Source: UBA1858 sp963976865 (GTDB lineage: Bacteria; Pseudomonadota; Gammaproteobacteria; UBA4575). From it: DNA of 64,000 nucleotides. Positions 8,853-18,702 of the stretch are shown here, piece by piece. The notes below the pieces were generated by a model. It searched no databases. It was not told the DNA's origin and saw nothing but the letters and a program-made list of their open reading frames with translations. The stretch is from contig CAXBLY010000001.1 of the NCBI GenBank assembly GCA_963976865.1, positions 806,001 to 870,000 of the forward strand, given 5' to 3'. The number at the start of each line of letters is the position of its first letter. Within the stretch, counting starts at the first letter, position 1. Position numbers and translations under genes: made by a program.

Positions 8853-9821
8853 TTAAGTAGTTATTTTTTTACTATTAACCTGCACGCGTGCCAGTTCAAC
8901 GGCTGCCAGCAAGCTGCCTGCATCAGATTTTCCTGTGCCTGCAAGGTCGAGCGCTGTGCCATGGTCTACAGATGTGCGGACAATGGGTAATCCAAGAGTA
9001 GTGTTCACTGCGTTACCAAACCCTATGTGTTTTAGTGTTGGCAGGCCTTGATCGTGATACATGGCTAACACCGCGTCGACTAATTGTAGCTGCTTCGGTG
9101 TGAAAATTGTATCTGCAGGAAAGGGGCCTGTGACATTAATTCCGGCTTTTTTCAGCTCACAGAGTGTGGGTTCAATAATTTCTATTTCTTCTCTACCCAG
9201 ATGCCCCTGTTCTCCGGCGTGTGGATTCAGGCCGCATACCCCAATACGCGGATTTTTAATGCCGAATTTGCTGATCAGGTCATGATGTAAAATAGTGATT
9301 ATCCTGTTCAGTAATTCAGGCGTAATTGCTTGTGGTACATGGCTTAGGGGTAAATGTGTGGTGGCAAGTGCAACCCGAACCTGGCCGGCGACCAGTAACA
9401 TGACAACTTCAGACTGAGTGTGCTCAGCCAGATATTCTGTGTGGCCGGTAAAGGGAATGCCGGCATCATTGATGACACCTTTATGCAGAGGTGCTGTGAT
9501 CATTGCAGCATATTCTCCGGCCGCTATACCGCGTAATGCTTCATCCAGACAGGATAAAACGTATTTCGAATTATTCGGATTCAGCAGCCCACATTCAACT
9601 TTCTCGGCGACAGGAATATGTTTTACTCTTAACTGATTCGATGCGTCAGGAGCATGTTGGCAAAGATCAATATGAATATTTAAAAGCCGGGCGCGTTTGA
9701 GCAGTTCCTGTGTATCCGCAATGACAATGCAATCAGTTAAATGGGAAGCCGACTGAAGAATAATATCAAAACCTATTCCGGCGGGTTCTCCTGCAGTAAT
9801 TGCGAGAGGCTGCGTGCCCAT
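8853..9821 (-). CDS. pdxA: 4-hydroxythreonine-4-phosphate dehydrogenase
   Basis: PdxA oxidises 4-phosphohydroxy-L-threonine in the DXP-dependent pathway to pyridoxal phosphate. The 322 residues begin with LAITAGEPAGIGFDI, and contain the TGHTEYLAEHT metal/substrate block, GLNPHAGEQGHLG and the C-terminal MYHDQGLPTLKHIGFG and RTSVDHGTALDLAGTG motifs with metal-binding histidines. It follows surA after 21 bases, the standard surA-pdxA order. Confidence 0.97.
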   Translation of the reverse strand: MGTQPLAITAGEPAGIGFDIILQSASHLTDCIVIADTQELLKRARLLNIHIDLCQHAPDASNQLRVKHIPVAEKVECGLLNPNNSKYVLSCLDEALRGIAAGEYAAMITAPLHKGVINDAGIPFTGHTEYLAEHTQSEVVMLLVAGQVRVALATTHLPLSHVPQAITPELLNRIITILHHDLISKFGIKNPRIGVCGLNPHAGEQGHLGREEIEIIEPTLCELKKAGINVTGPFPADTIFTPKQLQLVDAVLAMYHDQGLPTLKHIGFGNAVNTTLGLPIVRTSVDHGTALDLAGTGKSDAGSLLAAVELARVQVNSKKITT

Positions 9822-9842
9822 TAAAGCGCGTGTCTGTGTTGA

Positions 9843-11156
9843 TTACTGAGAATTCGAGGTAAGTCTGTTTTCCACATAACTTTCATCACGAAGTTGTCGT
9901 AGCCATAACTCGGTTTCTTCGCTTAACTTGCGCTGGCGAATAAAATCCCGCGCCTGATTACGACGCGCCTCATCGGAGTTATCATGTTCACGTTTATCCA
10001 TGACTTGCAGAATATGCCAGCCAAACTGGCTTTTGAATGGCTCGCTGACTTCATTCACGGGAATTGTTTCAGTCACCTCTCTAAATGCGGGTGCAAATAC
10101 ACTGGGAGCAGACCATCCTAATTCTCCGCCTTTGGAAGCACTTCCGGGATCTTCTGAGTGAGCCCGTGCAAGTTCAGCAAAGTCTTCGCCATTGATTATG
10201 CGTGAACGTAGTGAAGATAAATCTCGTCGCACTTGTTCATCGCTGCGCACGGCATTGGTACGAATTAATATATGACGAGACAGTACCTGATTAACCATGA
10301 CACGATCATTGCCGCGCATATCGAGAACCCTGAAGATGTGAAAACCACTTCCGCTGCGAAGTATGTCGCTAATGTCGCCAGGGTTCATGTTGGATAAGTT
10401 ACGCGAGAACACTCCAGGTAGCTGATTCTTGTTGCGCCAGCCCAGATCTCCACCTTCTAGTGCGTCCTGAGCCTGTGAGTTGGCAATGGCCAGCTGGGTA
10501 AAGCTTTCTCCTTCAAGTGCACGTTTATGCAGCTTTTCTATTTTTGTTTTGGCTACTTCAATGTTATCCGGTGTAGGGTCTTGAGGGAGCTGAATTAGTA
10601 TATGAGCAATTCTGTATTCTGCATCGGTATCCAGTGAACCCTGCTGGCTTTCCAGGAGTGCATCAATCTCGCTGGGTGACACCTGAATATTAGACTCTAC
10701 AGCACGCCTTATTACTTGTCCGATTGTCATTTCGGTGCGTACCTGATCACGAAAAGCAATGTAATCGATACCTTGCTGGAGTAATGCGCTTCGGAATTGG
10801 TCAAGGTCAAGTCTGTTGCGTTCTGCCAGATTACGCATGGCCTGGTCCAGAGAGTTATCGTCTATAGTAATGCCGCGTCGTTCGCCCCACTTTACCTGTA
10901 AGCGTTCTACAATCATCCTTTGAAGTACTTGCTCTGTCAGAGTGGCTTCGTCAGGAAGAGCAGCCTGGTCTCCTGCCTGCGCTTTAATTACATTGATGCG
11001 TTCCTGCAATTCACTTGCAGTAATGACATCATCTTCAACAACCGCAACAATACGGTCTAGTAAAAGACTTGCTTCTGCTGTAGCAATAACCGTAAATAAA
11101 CAAAGAATAATTATCTTTGCAAAGCGTCTAGTATTTAAATGTGTTGCGATCTTCAT
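9843..11156 (-). CDS. surA: Periplasmic chaperone and peptidyl-prolyl isomerase SurA
   Basis: SurA escorts outer-membrane proteins, including LptD, across the periplasm. The 437-residue precursor has a signal peptide (FAKIIILCLFTVIATAEA), an N-terminal chaperone region (about 30-170), and two parvulin domains: one with YRIAHILIQLPQ...GGDLGWRNKNQLP and one with RHILIRTN...KGGELGWSAPSVF. The start lies 29 bases inside the end of lptD, so the two are probably translationally coupled. Confidence 0.97.
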   Translation of the reverse strand: MKIATHLNTRRFAKIIILCLFTVIATAEASLLLDRIVAVVEDDVITASELQERINVIKAQAGDQAALPDEATLTEQVLQRMIVERLQVKWGERRGITIDDNSLDQAMRNLAERNRLDLDQFRSALLQQGIDYIAFRDQVRTEMTIGQVIRRAVESNIQVSPSEIDALLESQQGSLDTDAEYRIAHILIQLPQDPTPDNIEVAKTKIEKLHKRALEGESFTQLAIANSQAQDALEGGDLGWRNKNQLPGVFSRNLSNMNPGDISDILRSGSGFHIFRVLDMRGNDRVMVNQVLSRHILIRTNAVRSDEQVRRDLSSLRSRIINGEDFAELARAHSEDPGSASKGGELGWSAPSVFAPAFREVTETIPVNEVSEPFKSQFGWHILQVMDKREHDNSDEARRNQARDFIRQRKLSEETELWLRQLRDESYVENRLTSNSQ

Positions 11157-13284
11157 AGCCTCTGATATTTCGTTGTAATTGTTCGGTGAGTGGCGAACCC
11201 AGTGAGGTTAGTCCTTTTAGGGTTAACTGTACTTCAATACTGTTGTTATAATCGCCTTCACTGTCATTAGTATACCTGCGCGCTGCAAAACTTACTTTCC
11301 AGCAGCAGGTGTCGTACTCAAGCCCGCCGAGTAAATCCAAATCGCGCTTGTCCTTGAAGTCATAGTTCCATCGTCCGATAGCTCTCCACTGCTCACTGAT
11401 TGGATATATAAACGAGATATCTGACTGTGAAAAATCTTCGCGGCGGAATCGGTAGCCGATATTAAAAATAAAGTTGTTTGCACTTCGATACTGAATACGG
11501 GCATTAGTTCGATTGAATTCTTCTTCTTGCGGATCCCATAAGGCAGCGGCAATAGCTTCCCAGCGATCATTAATACCAATTTTCAGTTCACCGGCAAGAT
11601 TGGAAAAAGAATCATCATCATCTTCAGTGTTATTTAAAGTGACATCTCTGTCTTCGAAATAAAATATCTGTCCCAGGCTTGCACGAAATATCTCACTGCC
11701 TGTGTTTTGATTGATATAACGAGTAGTGAGTGCGGCGGTAAGCTGATTGGCGTCGCCGATTCTATCGCTTCCGGTAAAGCGGTCATCACGAAATAACTGA
11801 GCAAAACTGAACTCATATTCACCCGTATCAAATAAAGGAATGTCGGATTGATTGCGCTCAGGGGTGTACAGATAATATAAACGTGGTTCCAGAGTTTGAC
11901 GTCTATTGCTGTTGGAAGTGTCGCGTTCAAAAATCAATCCACTATCCAGTGAGAAGCTTGGCAAAGTACGCGTAGGATCATTGTTGCCAGCGGAACTGGA
12001 GAGATCGTAAGTTGTATGCATTAAACGCACGGAGGGTGTAAAGAAATAACCGGGCGCAGTCCATGGTCGTGAAATTTCGGTTGATAAGTGCAGGCGATTT
12101 CCATCAATGCGATCATCATGGTCAAATGCGGTCCAGTGATTGGAAGTGCTAAATTCCAGTCCTGCAGGCAAATTGGTAAATGAATTACTTAGACGAACCT
12201 GTGGCAGTATCGCATAGGGATCATTGATGGGCAGGCTTTCATCATCAACAATCTGGTATTGCTGTAGACGCAGCAGCCCATTCCAGCTGCCACCAAAATG
12301 GCTGGCGGTATAAAATAAATCTCCACGGCGTTCCAGTTGCTGTGTACTGGTGACACCAATTGAATCACCTAAATCTTCAAAGTAGTCGTCATCTGAGGCG
12401 TTGTTGTAGAGCAAATCTGCACGAAACTGGTCATTGAAGAAATGTTCATGTTCAAAAGAGACGAGATAACGTTCATCATCAAAATCTCTATCGTCCAGAT
12501 ACTGTAAATTGAGTTCGCCATAATTACTGTCATTAAGGTAGCGACCTTTGCCTCCGATCTGCACGCCTCTCTTGGATAAATAGCGCGGAGTAAATAGTGC
12601 ATCCCGGTGCGGTGCGATGTTCCAGTAAAAGGGTGTCTCGATATCGATGCCTGAATTACTGCTGCGACCAAATACGGGAGCCAGGAATCCTGTTTTGCGC
12701 TCATTGCTTAGAGGAAAGCTCATCCAGGGAGTATAGAAGAATGGCACACCTTTAAACTTGGCGGTGACATTTCTTGCTGTGCCCACCTGTTTCTCTCGGT
12801 CCAGCGTTGCTTTGCCTGCTTTTAATTCCCAGTCGCGATCTTCAAAGTCACAGCTGGAGTAGGTAGCGTTTTCCAGTTTAACGACGTCCTGGGAAATGCG
12901 TTCAGCTTTGTCTGCGGTACCGCTACCGTGTGTTGGGTGATACCAGTAACGCACATTCTCGGCTTTGGCTGTTTCATCTTCAGTCCAGTAGTCGACTCTT
13001 TCTGATGTGATATCCAAATCCGGATCACGCAGCAGAACATTACCTGTTGCAACAGCTTTCTTTTCTTTCTCGGAGTACTGTACACGGTCGGCATGAACAT
13101 CCTGTTCCAGTCTGAAAAGGTGTACACGGCGGCTATCATCAGTGACAAAATCAGGGTTGTCGGGTGTTGGGGCTGGTTTATGTGTGCTGGGCTGTCTTCC
13201 GCATTGGCGCCATTGGGAGTCTTCCGCAAATAGGCTGCTGCAAATAACGCATAGACAAGTGAAAATAAGTGCGCGCAGGTGCAT
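11128..13284 (-). CDS. lptD: LPS-assembly outer-membrane protein LptD
   Basis: LptD with LptE inserts lipopolysaccharide into the outer leaflet of the outer membrane. I chose the Met that gives a proper signal peptide (MHLRALIFTCLCVICSSLFA); an upstream in-frame start would add 41 non-signal-like residues. The mature protein has the N-terminal jellyroll (LptA-like; EQDVHADRVQYSEKEKKAVATG) and a large C-terminal beta-barrel starting near the FFYTPWMSFP block. Cysteines near the N-terminus (WRQCG) and the adjacent CC pair in YDTCCWKVSFAARRY are the conserved ones used for the LptD disulfides. The C-terminal residue is Tyr. It is divergent from the RND operon. Confidence 0.96.
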   Translation of the reverse strand: MHLRALIFTCLCVICSSLFAEDSQWRQCGRQPSTHKPAPTPDNPDFVTDDSRRVHLFRLEQDVHADRVQYSEKEKKAVATGNVLLRDPDLDITSERVDYWTEDETAKAENVRYWYHPTHGSGTADKAERISQDVVKLENATYSSCDFEDRDWELKAGKATLDREKQVGTARNVTAKFKGVPFFYTPWMSFPLSNERKTGFLAPVFGRSSNSGIDIETPFYWNIAPHRDALFTPRYLSKRGVQIGGKGRYLNDSNYGELNLQYLDDRDFDDERYLVSFEHEHFFNDQFRADLLYNNASDDDYFEDLGDSIGVTSTQQLERRGDLFYTASHFGGSWNGLLRLQQYQIVDDESLPINDPYAILPQVRLSNSFTNLPAGLEFSTSNHWTAFDHDDRIDGNRLHLSTEISRPWTAPGYFFTPSVRLMHTTYDLSSSAGNNDPTRTLPSFSLDSGLIFERDTSNSNRRQTLEPRLYYLYTPERNQSDIPLFDTGEYEFSFAQLFRDDRFTGSDRIGDANQLTAALTTRYINQNTGSEIFRASLGQIFYFEDRDVTLNNTEDDDDSFSNLAGELKIGINDRWEAIAAALWDPQEEEFNRTNARIQYRSANNFIFNIGYRFRREDFSQSDISFIYPISEQWRAIGRWNYDFKDKRDLDLLGGLEYDTCCWKVSFAARRYTNDSEGDYNNSIEVQLTLKGLTSLGSPLTEQLQRNIRGYEDRNTFKY

Positions 13285-13428
13285 GTGGTCTGTGTAGTTT
13301 CTTGTAGTTATTAATTTTAGAGAATGGCTAATGCGGATTGACTTAAGCTTATGGTTGTTAATTAATGTCAAACCGACTTGGATACGTCCAAACTGTGAAA
13401 ACACCACTTAAGGAACATATTTACGTCA

Positions 13429-14622
13429 ATGCAAAGGATTATAAAGCATAAACGGCAGAAAGGCGCAGTTTTGCCGCAGTTTGGAGTGATAGCGGTGATC
13501 GTGGCTATAGCCGCTATTATTGTATGGTTATTGTGGTTAACCAAGCCTCAGCCGGAAGCAAAACTCGAGCAACTGGCTCCCGTCAAAGTCGCGCTTGCCC
13601 AGGTTGAAGTGCGGGAAGTACAGCCATTTGAATACGTCACTGGCCGACTACAGCCTATAAAAACTGCACAGATACGTTACGAAGTAGCCGGAAAAGTGAT
13701 TGCGCGAAAAGTGGAACCTGGTGAAAAAGTGAACTCCGGTGATGTGCTAATGGAGCTGGACGGAGCAGATTATCGAGATCAGTTACAGCAAGTAGCAGCA
13801 GAGCTGGTGATTGAAGAGAAAAGTGTGGGTCGCGATGCAGAATTACTAAAATATTCCCAGAAAAATCTCAAGTTACAGCAGCAGGAAGAACAGCGCCTGC
13901 AAAGTCTTGTAGGCAGAAATCTTATCGCTCAGTCGCAGTTAGATAGTGTACGTCAGCGTGTATATGATTTGCGCGCTGAAGTCGCACGCCTGGATTATGC
14001 AGTGGCAACGAATAATGCCCGAGTGCGTATGAAAAGTGCACAGCGGGATATCGCAGAAAGAAATCTTCAACGTACTACCTTAAGAGCACCGTTTGGCGGT
14101 GTTGTTAATGAGGTGTTTATTGATGAGGGTGACTACGTCAATGCCAATCAGGCGGTGCTTACTTTAGTGGATGCAAGTGAATTTGATGTCCAACTGGATG
14201 TGCGTGGTGAAGTGATTGCCGGATTGAGTTTAAAACAACAGGTCGATGTTGAAATCAGTAAAAAAGTCAGAAAAGGCAATATTGTTGCACTACAACTCGA
14301 TCCTGACATTAACACTAATACCCATCAGATACGGGTTCGTGTTCCTGCTGACGATGCACAGGCCGGGTTACTTGCAGTTGTCTCATTACCGTTGTCTGCA
14401 AAAGCGCAATCAAAACTTATACCGCTATCGGCAGTATTAAATCTTCATGGCAAGGCTTATATCTATACGTTAGAGGGGAATGTAGTTAAGAAATTACCGG
14501 TGCAGTTAGGCCGGCGTATTGGTAATGACGTGGTTGTTCTGAATGGGCTGTCAGCTGGACAAAATGTTGTAGCGCGCGATGTGAATTCATTGTCAGACAA
14601 TCAACAAGTGATGACTGAATAA
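13429..14622 (+). CDS. RND efflux periplasmic adaptor (membrane fusion protein)
   Basis: The 397-residue protein has one N-terminal membrane segment (about 18-40), a lipoyl/barrel-sandwich hybrid half (YEVAGKVIARKVEPGEKVNSGDVL), an alpha-helical hairpin (about 115-205, rich in Gln/Glu), the second lipoyl half (LRAPFGGVVNEVFIDEGDYV) and the beta-barrel and membrane-proximal domains. It would link the inner-membrane pump encoded next to an outer-membrane channel that is not in this window. Substrate cannot be inferred. It is spaced 13 bases from the pump gene. Confidence 0.93.
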   Translation: MQRIIKHKRQKGAVLPQFGVIAVIVAIAAIIVWLLWLTKPQPEAKLEQLAPVKVALAQVEVREVQPFEYVTGRLQPIKTAQIRYEVAGKVIARKVEPGEKVNSGDVLMELDGADYRDQLQQVAAELVIEEKSVGRDAELLKYSQKNLKLQQQEEQRLQSLVGRNLIAQSQLDSVRQRVYDLRAEVARLDYAVATNNARVRMKSAQRDIAERNLQRTTLRAPFGGVVNEVFIDEGDYVNANQAVLTLVDASEFDVQLDVRGEVIAGLSLKQQVDVEISKKVRKGNIVALQLDPDINTNTHQIRVRVPADDAQAGLLAVVSLPLSAKAQSKLIPLSAVLNLHGKAYIYTLEGNVVKKLPVQLGRRIGNDVVVLNGLSAGQNVVARDVNSLSDNQQVMTE

Positions 14623-14635
14623 AGGTATCGACCTT

Positions 14636-17600
14636 ATGGGCATTATTCAGTTTTCCATACGTAATTCACTAATAGTTAATCTTCTGTTGCTGGTTATTGT
14701 GATTGCCGGAATTTTGTCCTGGCGAAGTATGCCGCAGGAAATGTTCCCTATAGTCGATCTGGACTTAGTCAGAATTGTAACTGAGTATGAAGGTGCGCCA
14801 CCAGAAGAGATCGAAAAACAAATCACAATATTGATTGAGGAAGAAATAGAAACACTACCTGATGTCGATGTCATCACTTCGGAGAGTTCCGAAGGACTGT
14901 CCAAGATTGAAATAAAATTAAAAACTGATGTTGATGTCGACGATTTTCTGCGTGAAGTACGATCCGTAGTTGATGCCATTGATGATTTTCCTGTTCAGGC
15001 AGAGACGCCGGAAATAAGTCGGTTGAAAACACGTTTTCCAGTCATAAGCGTAACACTGTACGGATCTACCGAGCTGGGCATCCTGTATGAAACAGCCGAA
15101 GACGTGAGGCGTGATTTACTGGGACTGCAAGGCGTTGCCAGTGTAGGTATAGCAGGCGATCAGGAGTGGGAGTTATGGGTTATTGTTGACCCACATGAAA
15201 TGTCAGCGCGTAAGGTAACGCTTGCGGAAGTACAAAATGCAATAACAGAAAACTTGCAGGATTTGCCTGGCGGTTCTCTGCAGTCTGCACAGGGTGATAT
15301 TCTGTTGCGTGGGATGGGTGTGGCACCTAACACAAAAGCGGTAGGTAATCTGGTATTGCGTAGTAATTCCGGAGGGGGGCAGTTGACCTTGTCTGAAATT
15401 GCAGAAATCGATCTGCGTCTGGAAGAAGCACAAACTATAGGCCGTTTTAACGGGCAGCCTTCTGTTAATTTAACTGTAACAAAAACAGCACGTGCATCGA
15501 CCATTGATGTGGCAGATGCAGTAATGCAGTACACAGCAAATTTGCAGGAAAAATTACCGTCCGGGATGAAGGCGGGTCTGTTCAGCGATTTATCTATATA
15601 TGTGAAGAATCGTTTAGAGACAGTGACATCTTCTGGTGTGGTTGGTTTGGTGTTGGTGCTGATATCGCTGTATGTGTTTTTGAATTTTAGAATTGCGTTT
15701 ATAACAGCGCTGGGTATTCCGGTTTCTTTTCTGGTCGCGATTATTCTGATTCACTATCTGGGCTATACAATAAATATGATTTCCCTGTTTGCTTTTTTGA
15801 TTGCACTGGGAATGATTGTAGATGATGCCATTATCGTTACAGAAAATGTTTATCGACATATGGAAAACGGTGTCGATCGTGCGCAGGCAGCCCTGACTGG
15901 TAGTAAAGAAGTATTCTGGCCAGTGGTTGCGTCTACCTGTACCACCGTCGCCGCATTTTTACCTATGTTTGGCGTGAGTGGTACGTTGGGTAAATTTATA
16001 GAAGTCATTCCTGTGGTGGTGAGTGCCGCACTGATTGGTTCACTGATTGAGGCATTTGTGATTCTGCCAGCGCATTCAGCAGAATTCCTTCGTGTTAACA
16101 GGAAAAAAAAGAAGGCCAATCCATTCTGGGGCATCGCGCTGGAAAAATATTTAGCTTTACTAAGATGGGCCTTGATAAACAGGTATGTGGTATCTGTCAT
16201 TACAATTTCAGTGTTGTCAGTGATACTGACTTATGCCCAGACACGGTTGCCGTATAACCAGTTCGGTAACGTTGAAATTGGCCAATTCCTGATTAACATT
16301 GAAGCACCCAATACTTATAGTGTTGAAGACTCTACTGAATTGGCAAAAATAATTGAGCAGAAAATTAATGCAGCACTGGAGCAGGATGAGCTGAAGACAA
16401 TGCTGACAAATGTTGGAGTCATACTGATTGACTTTAATCGACTGAAGATGGGTAGTCATTATGTCCAGGTATTTATTGATCTGGAGAAGACAAAGCCAAA
16501 AACCATTATTGAAAAATATATCTCGCCTGTTGTGAATCTGAAATTCAAAACAGAAGGGACTCGTTTGCGCAGTACTGAAGAAATAATCGAGGCCATTCGT
16601 ACAGAGCTGCAATCAGTCGCGGGCGTGCAAAGATTTTCCATATTGCGTCCACAGGGTGGGCCCTCAGGCTCGGATATAGAAGTAGGTGTTGTGGGCGAGA
16701 ATATTGATGAGTTGATTGATCTGTCAGGCAGGATAAGTCACTTTCTGAAGCGAATTCCTGGTGTAAAAGATGTCAGGCAGGATCTGGAGCCAGGAAAGCT
16801 TGAATATCAGTACACACTGAATGAACGTGGTAGAAACCTGGGGTTAACACAAGCTGAGTTATCAAATGCAGTGCGTACAGGATTTGTTGGTCTTGAAGTA
16901 GCACATGTGAACTGGCAACAGGATAGATATCCTGTGCGGGTTATATACCCTGATGCTTTACGCAAAAACAGCAATAGCCTTGGAAGTTTGCCAATTACCT
17001 TGAGTGGTGGCCGCACTGTTTATCTTGGCGAAGTGGCAGATATTACTCTGGAGCGGGGTTTGGGAACAATTTTGCGCCGAGATGCTCAACGCCTGGCGAT
17101 TGTGACGGCAGAAGTTGATCTGGAAGCAACGACGCCATTGGAGATTAATGAGCTCATCGCGCTGGAATACTCGGACATGCTTGGAGATAAATCAAAAAAC
17201 AAATTGCTGTTTTTAGGCGAGAAGAAAGAAGCTAATGACTCATTCAATGATATGTTCAATGTGCTTATTATTTCGCTGGCGATTATATTTTTCATACTGG
17301 CTGCACTGTTTAAGTCCTTGCTAGACCCGTTCGTTATTATGCTGGCAATACCGTTTGCAATTGTTGGTGTGATTATTGGGCATATGATTTTTGACTATAA
17401 TCTGCAGTTCTTGTCCATGATTGGTTTTTTAGCGTTGACAGGAATAGTGGTAAATGACTCTTTGATTTTGATAGATTTCGCCAAGAAACAAAGAGCGCGA
17501 GGAGTAGAATGTTTTGAAGCAGTGATGGATGCGGGTAGAGTGAGAATTCGTCCAATAATGCTAACAACCATTACGACTTTTTTAGGGATTTCACCACTAA

Positions 17601-17767
17601 TATTTTTTGCCAGCGGACAAACAGCTTTTCTGTCGCCCATGGCGGTCAGTCTGGGCTTTGGTCTGATTTTTGCCACCATGCTAATTCTGGTAGTGGTGCC
17701 GTGTTTCTACATGGTGCTTGATGACATAAGAAGAGTCACCTTTGAGCGCTTTTCTAAACACATTTGA
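14636..17767 (+). CDS. RND (AcrB/MdtBC-like) efflux pump, inner-membrane subunit
   Basis: At 1043 residues it has the HAE1/AcrB-type length. An N-terminal TM helix is followed by a large periplasmic porter loop, TM2-6 including the proton-relay motif LGMIVDDAIIVTENVYRH (paired Asp in TM4), a second periplasmic loop (about 545-840), and TM8-12 with LTGIVVNDSLILIDFAK. It exports an unknown compound using the proton gradient. The sequence is closer to the broad AcrB/MMPL-like 'efflux RND transporter permease' groups found in marine gammaproteobacteria than to E. coli AcrB. Neither a TolC-like gene nor a regulator lies nearby. Confidence 0.94.
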   Translation: MGIIQFSIRNSLIVNLLLLVIVIAGILSWRSMPQEMFPIVDLDLVRIVTEYEGAPPEEIEKQITILIEEEIETLPDVDVITSESSEGLSKIEIKLKTDVDVDDFLREVRSVVDAIDDFPVQAETPEISRLKTRFPVISVTLYGSTELGILYETAEDVRRDLLGLQGVASVGIAGDQEWELWVIVDPHEMSARKVTLAEVQNAITENLQDLPGGSLQSAQGDILLRGMGVAPNTKAVGNLVLRSNSGGGQLTLSEIAEIDLRLEEAQTIGRFNGQPSVNLTVTKTARASTIDVADAVMQYTANLQEKLPSGMKAGLFSDLSIYVKNRLETVTSSGVVGLVLVLISLYVFLNFRIAFITALGIPVSFLVAIILIHYLGYTINMISLFAFLIALGMIVDDAIIVTENVYRHMENGVDRAQAALTGSKEVFWPVVASTCTTVAAFLPMFGVSGTLGKFIEVIPVVVSAALIGSLIEAFVILPAHSAEFLRVNRKKKKANPFWGIALEKYLALLRWALINRYVVSVITISVLSVILTYAQTRLPYNQFGNVEIGQFLINIEAPNTYSVEDSTELAKIIEQKINAALEQDELKTMLTNVGVILIDFNRLKMGSHYVQVFIDLEKTKPKTIIEKYISPVVNLKFKTEGTRLRSTEEIIEAIRTELQSVAGVQRFSILRPQGGPSGSDIEVGVVGENIDELIDLSGRISHFLKRIPGVKDVRQDLEPGKLEYQYTLNERGRNLGLTQAELSNAVRTGFVGLEVAHVNWQQDRYPVRVIYPDALRKNSNSLGSLPITLSGGRTVYLGEVADITLERGLGTILRRDAQRLAIVTAEVDLEATTPLEINELIALEYSDMLGDKSKNKLLFLGEKKEANDSFNDMFNVLIISLAIIFFILAALFKSLLDPFVIMLAIPFAIVGVIIGHMIFDYNLQFLSMIGFLALTGIVVNDSLILIDFAKKQRARGVECFEAVMDAGRVRIRPIMLTTITTFLGISPLIFFASGQTAFLSPMAVSLGFGLIFATMLILVVVPCFYMVLDDIRRVTFERFSKHI

Positions 17768-17792
17768 TTTATAAAGTTATTCTTTTAATTCC

Positions 17793-17830
17793 CACTTAAG
17801 CTGCTACTATTAAGTGCTTAATATTAAGTG
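17793..17830. promoter_or_regulatory. Iterated TTAAGTG motifs upstream of the P-loop/metA genes (candidate operator)
   Basis: Two direct copies of TATTAAGTG (17808-17816 and 17822-17830) start 14 bases apart, and an inverted copy, CACTTAA, lies at 17793-17799. All sit within 50 bases upstream of the start codon at 17841. Evenly spaced repeats in a promoter-proximal spacer suggest a transcription factor site. They do not resemble the MetJ box. The region is AT-rich, so chance recurrence is possible. Confidence 0.35.
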
Positions 17831-17840
17831 ATCATTCAAA

Positions 17841-18683
17841 ATGAAACTTTCCTCGAAAAAATTTAAATCATTAGAGAATAAAGCAATTACATTGCTTGGA
17901 ATGTCCGGTGTAGGCAAAACGACGCTGGCTAATCAGCTGGACCGCTCCAAATGGTTTCATTACTCAGGTGATTATCGTATTGGTACCAAATATCTGGAAG
18001 AGCCAATACTGGACAACATTAAAGCCAAGGCAATGAATGTTGATTTTCTGGCAGACCTGCTGCGAACAGATTCTATATACATCTGTAGCAATATCACTGT
18101 AAACAATCTGGACCCTGTCTCTACATTTTTAGGTAAAGTGGGAAACGTGAAGCTGGGAGGGCTTGAGCTATCCGAGTTTAAGCGGCGACAGTTTTTACAT
18201 CGACAGGCAGAAATTTACGCCATGCTGGATGTTCCAGAGTTCATTGGGAAAGCAAAAAATATATATGGATATCCCAACTTCCTTAATGATGCTGGTGGTA
18301 GTTTGTGTGAGCTAAATGATCCGACTGTGTTTGAAGTGCTGTCAGAGAATACACTGATACTTTATATTCAGGCAGATCAGCAACATGAGAAAATGTTATG
18401 CGAACGTGCAGTCAGTCATCCCAAGCCATTATATTTCCAGGAAGAGTTTCTTGATAAACATTTGGCGATGTTTTTGGAAGAAAAAGATTTAAGCGAGATT
18501 GATGAAATAGTTCCGGATGAATTTGGTAGCTGGGTATTTCCCAAGCTGCTTGAACATCGCAAGCCGCTTTATGAGTCGATTGCAAATGAATATGGATATA
18601 CGGTTAACCTGCACGATATCCAGAATGTGCGAGACGAAAAAGATTTCATGGACTTGATTTGCCAGGCGATCACTCGCTCCTAA
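17841..18683 (+). CDS. P-loop NTPase of unknown role, adjacent to metA
   Basis: The 280-residue cytosolic protein carries a Walker A motif, GMSGVGKTTLA, at residues 20-30, followed by a shikimate-kinase-like 'HYSGDYRIG' segment. This resembles small-molecule kinases more than AAA or ABC ATPases. The rest (FLNDAGGSLCEL; LILYIQADQQHEK) is conserved-looking but not a family I can name. The end lies 19 bases upstream of the metA start, so the two are probably one operon and a role linked to methionine or sulfur metabolism is possible by context only. Confidence 0.78.
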   Translation: MKLSSKKFKSLENKAITLLGMSGVGKTTLANQLDRSKWFHYSGDYRIGTKYLEEPILDNIKAKAMNVDFLADLLRTDSIYICSNITVNNLDPVSTFLGKVGNVKLGGLELSEFKRRQFLHRQAEIYAMLDVPEFIGKAKNIYGYPNFLNDAGGSLCELNDPTVFEVLSENTLILYIQADQQHEKMLCERAVSHPKPLYFQEEFLDKHLAMFLEEKDLSEIDEIVPDEFGSWVFPKLLEHRKPLYESIANEYGYTVNLHDIQNVRDEKDFMDLICQAITRS

Positions 18684-18702
18684 ATTGTTGTAGCTTTTCA
18701 TC

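Noticed and set aside
15160..15534. Long antisense reading frame inside the RND pump gene (124 codons)
   Set aside because: It lies wholly opposite a conserved efflux pump gene and has a skewed Ser/Thr/Arg composition with no recognisable domain.
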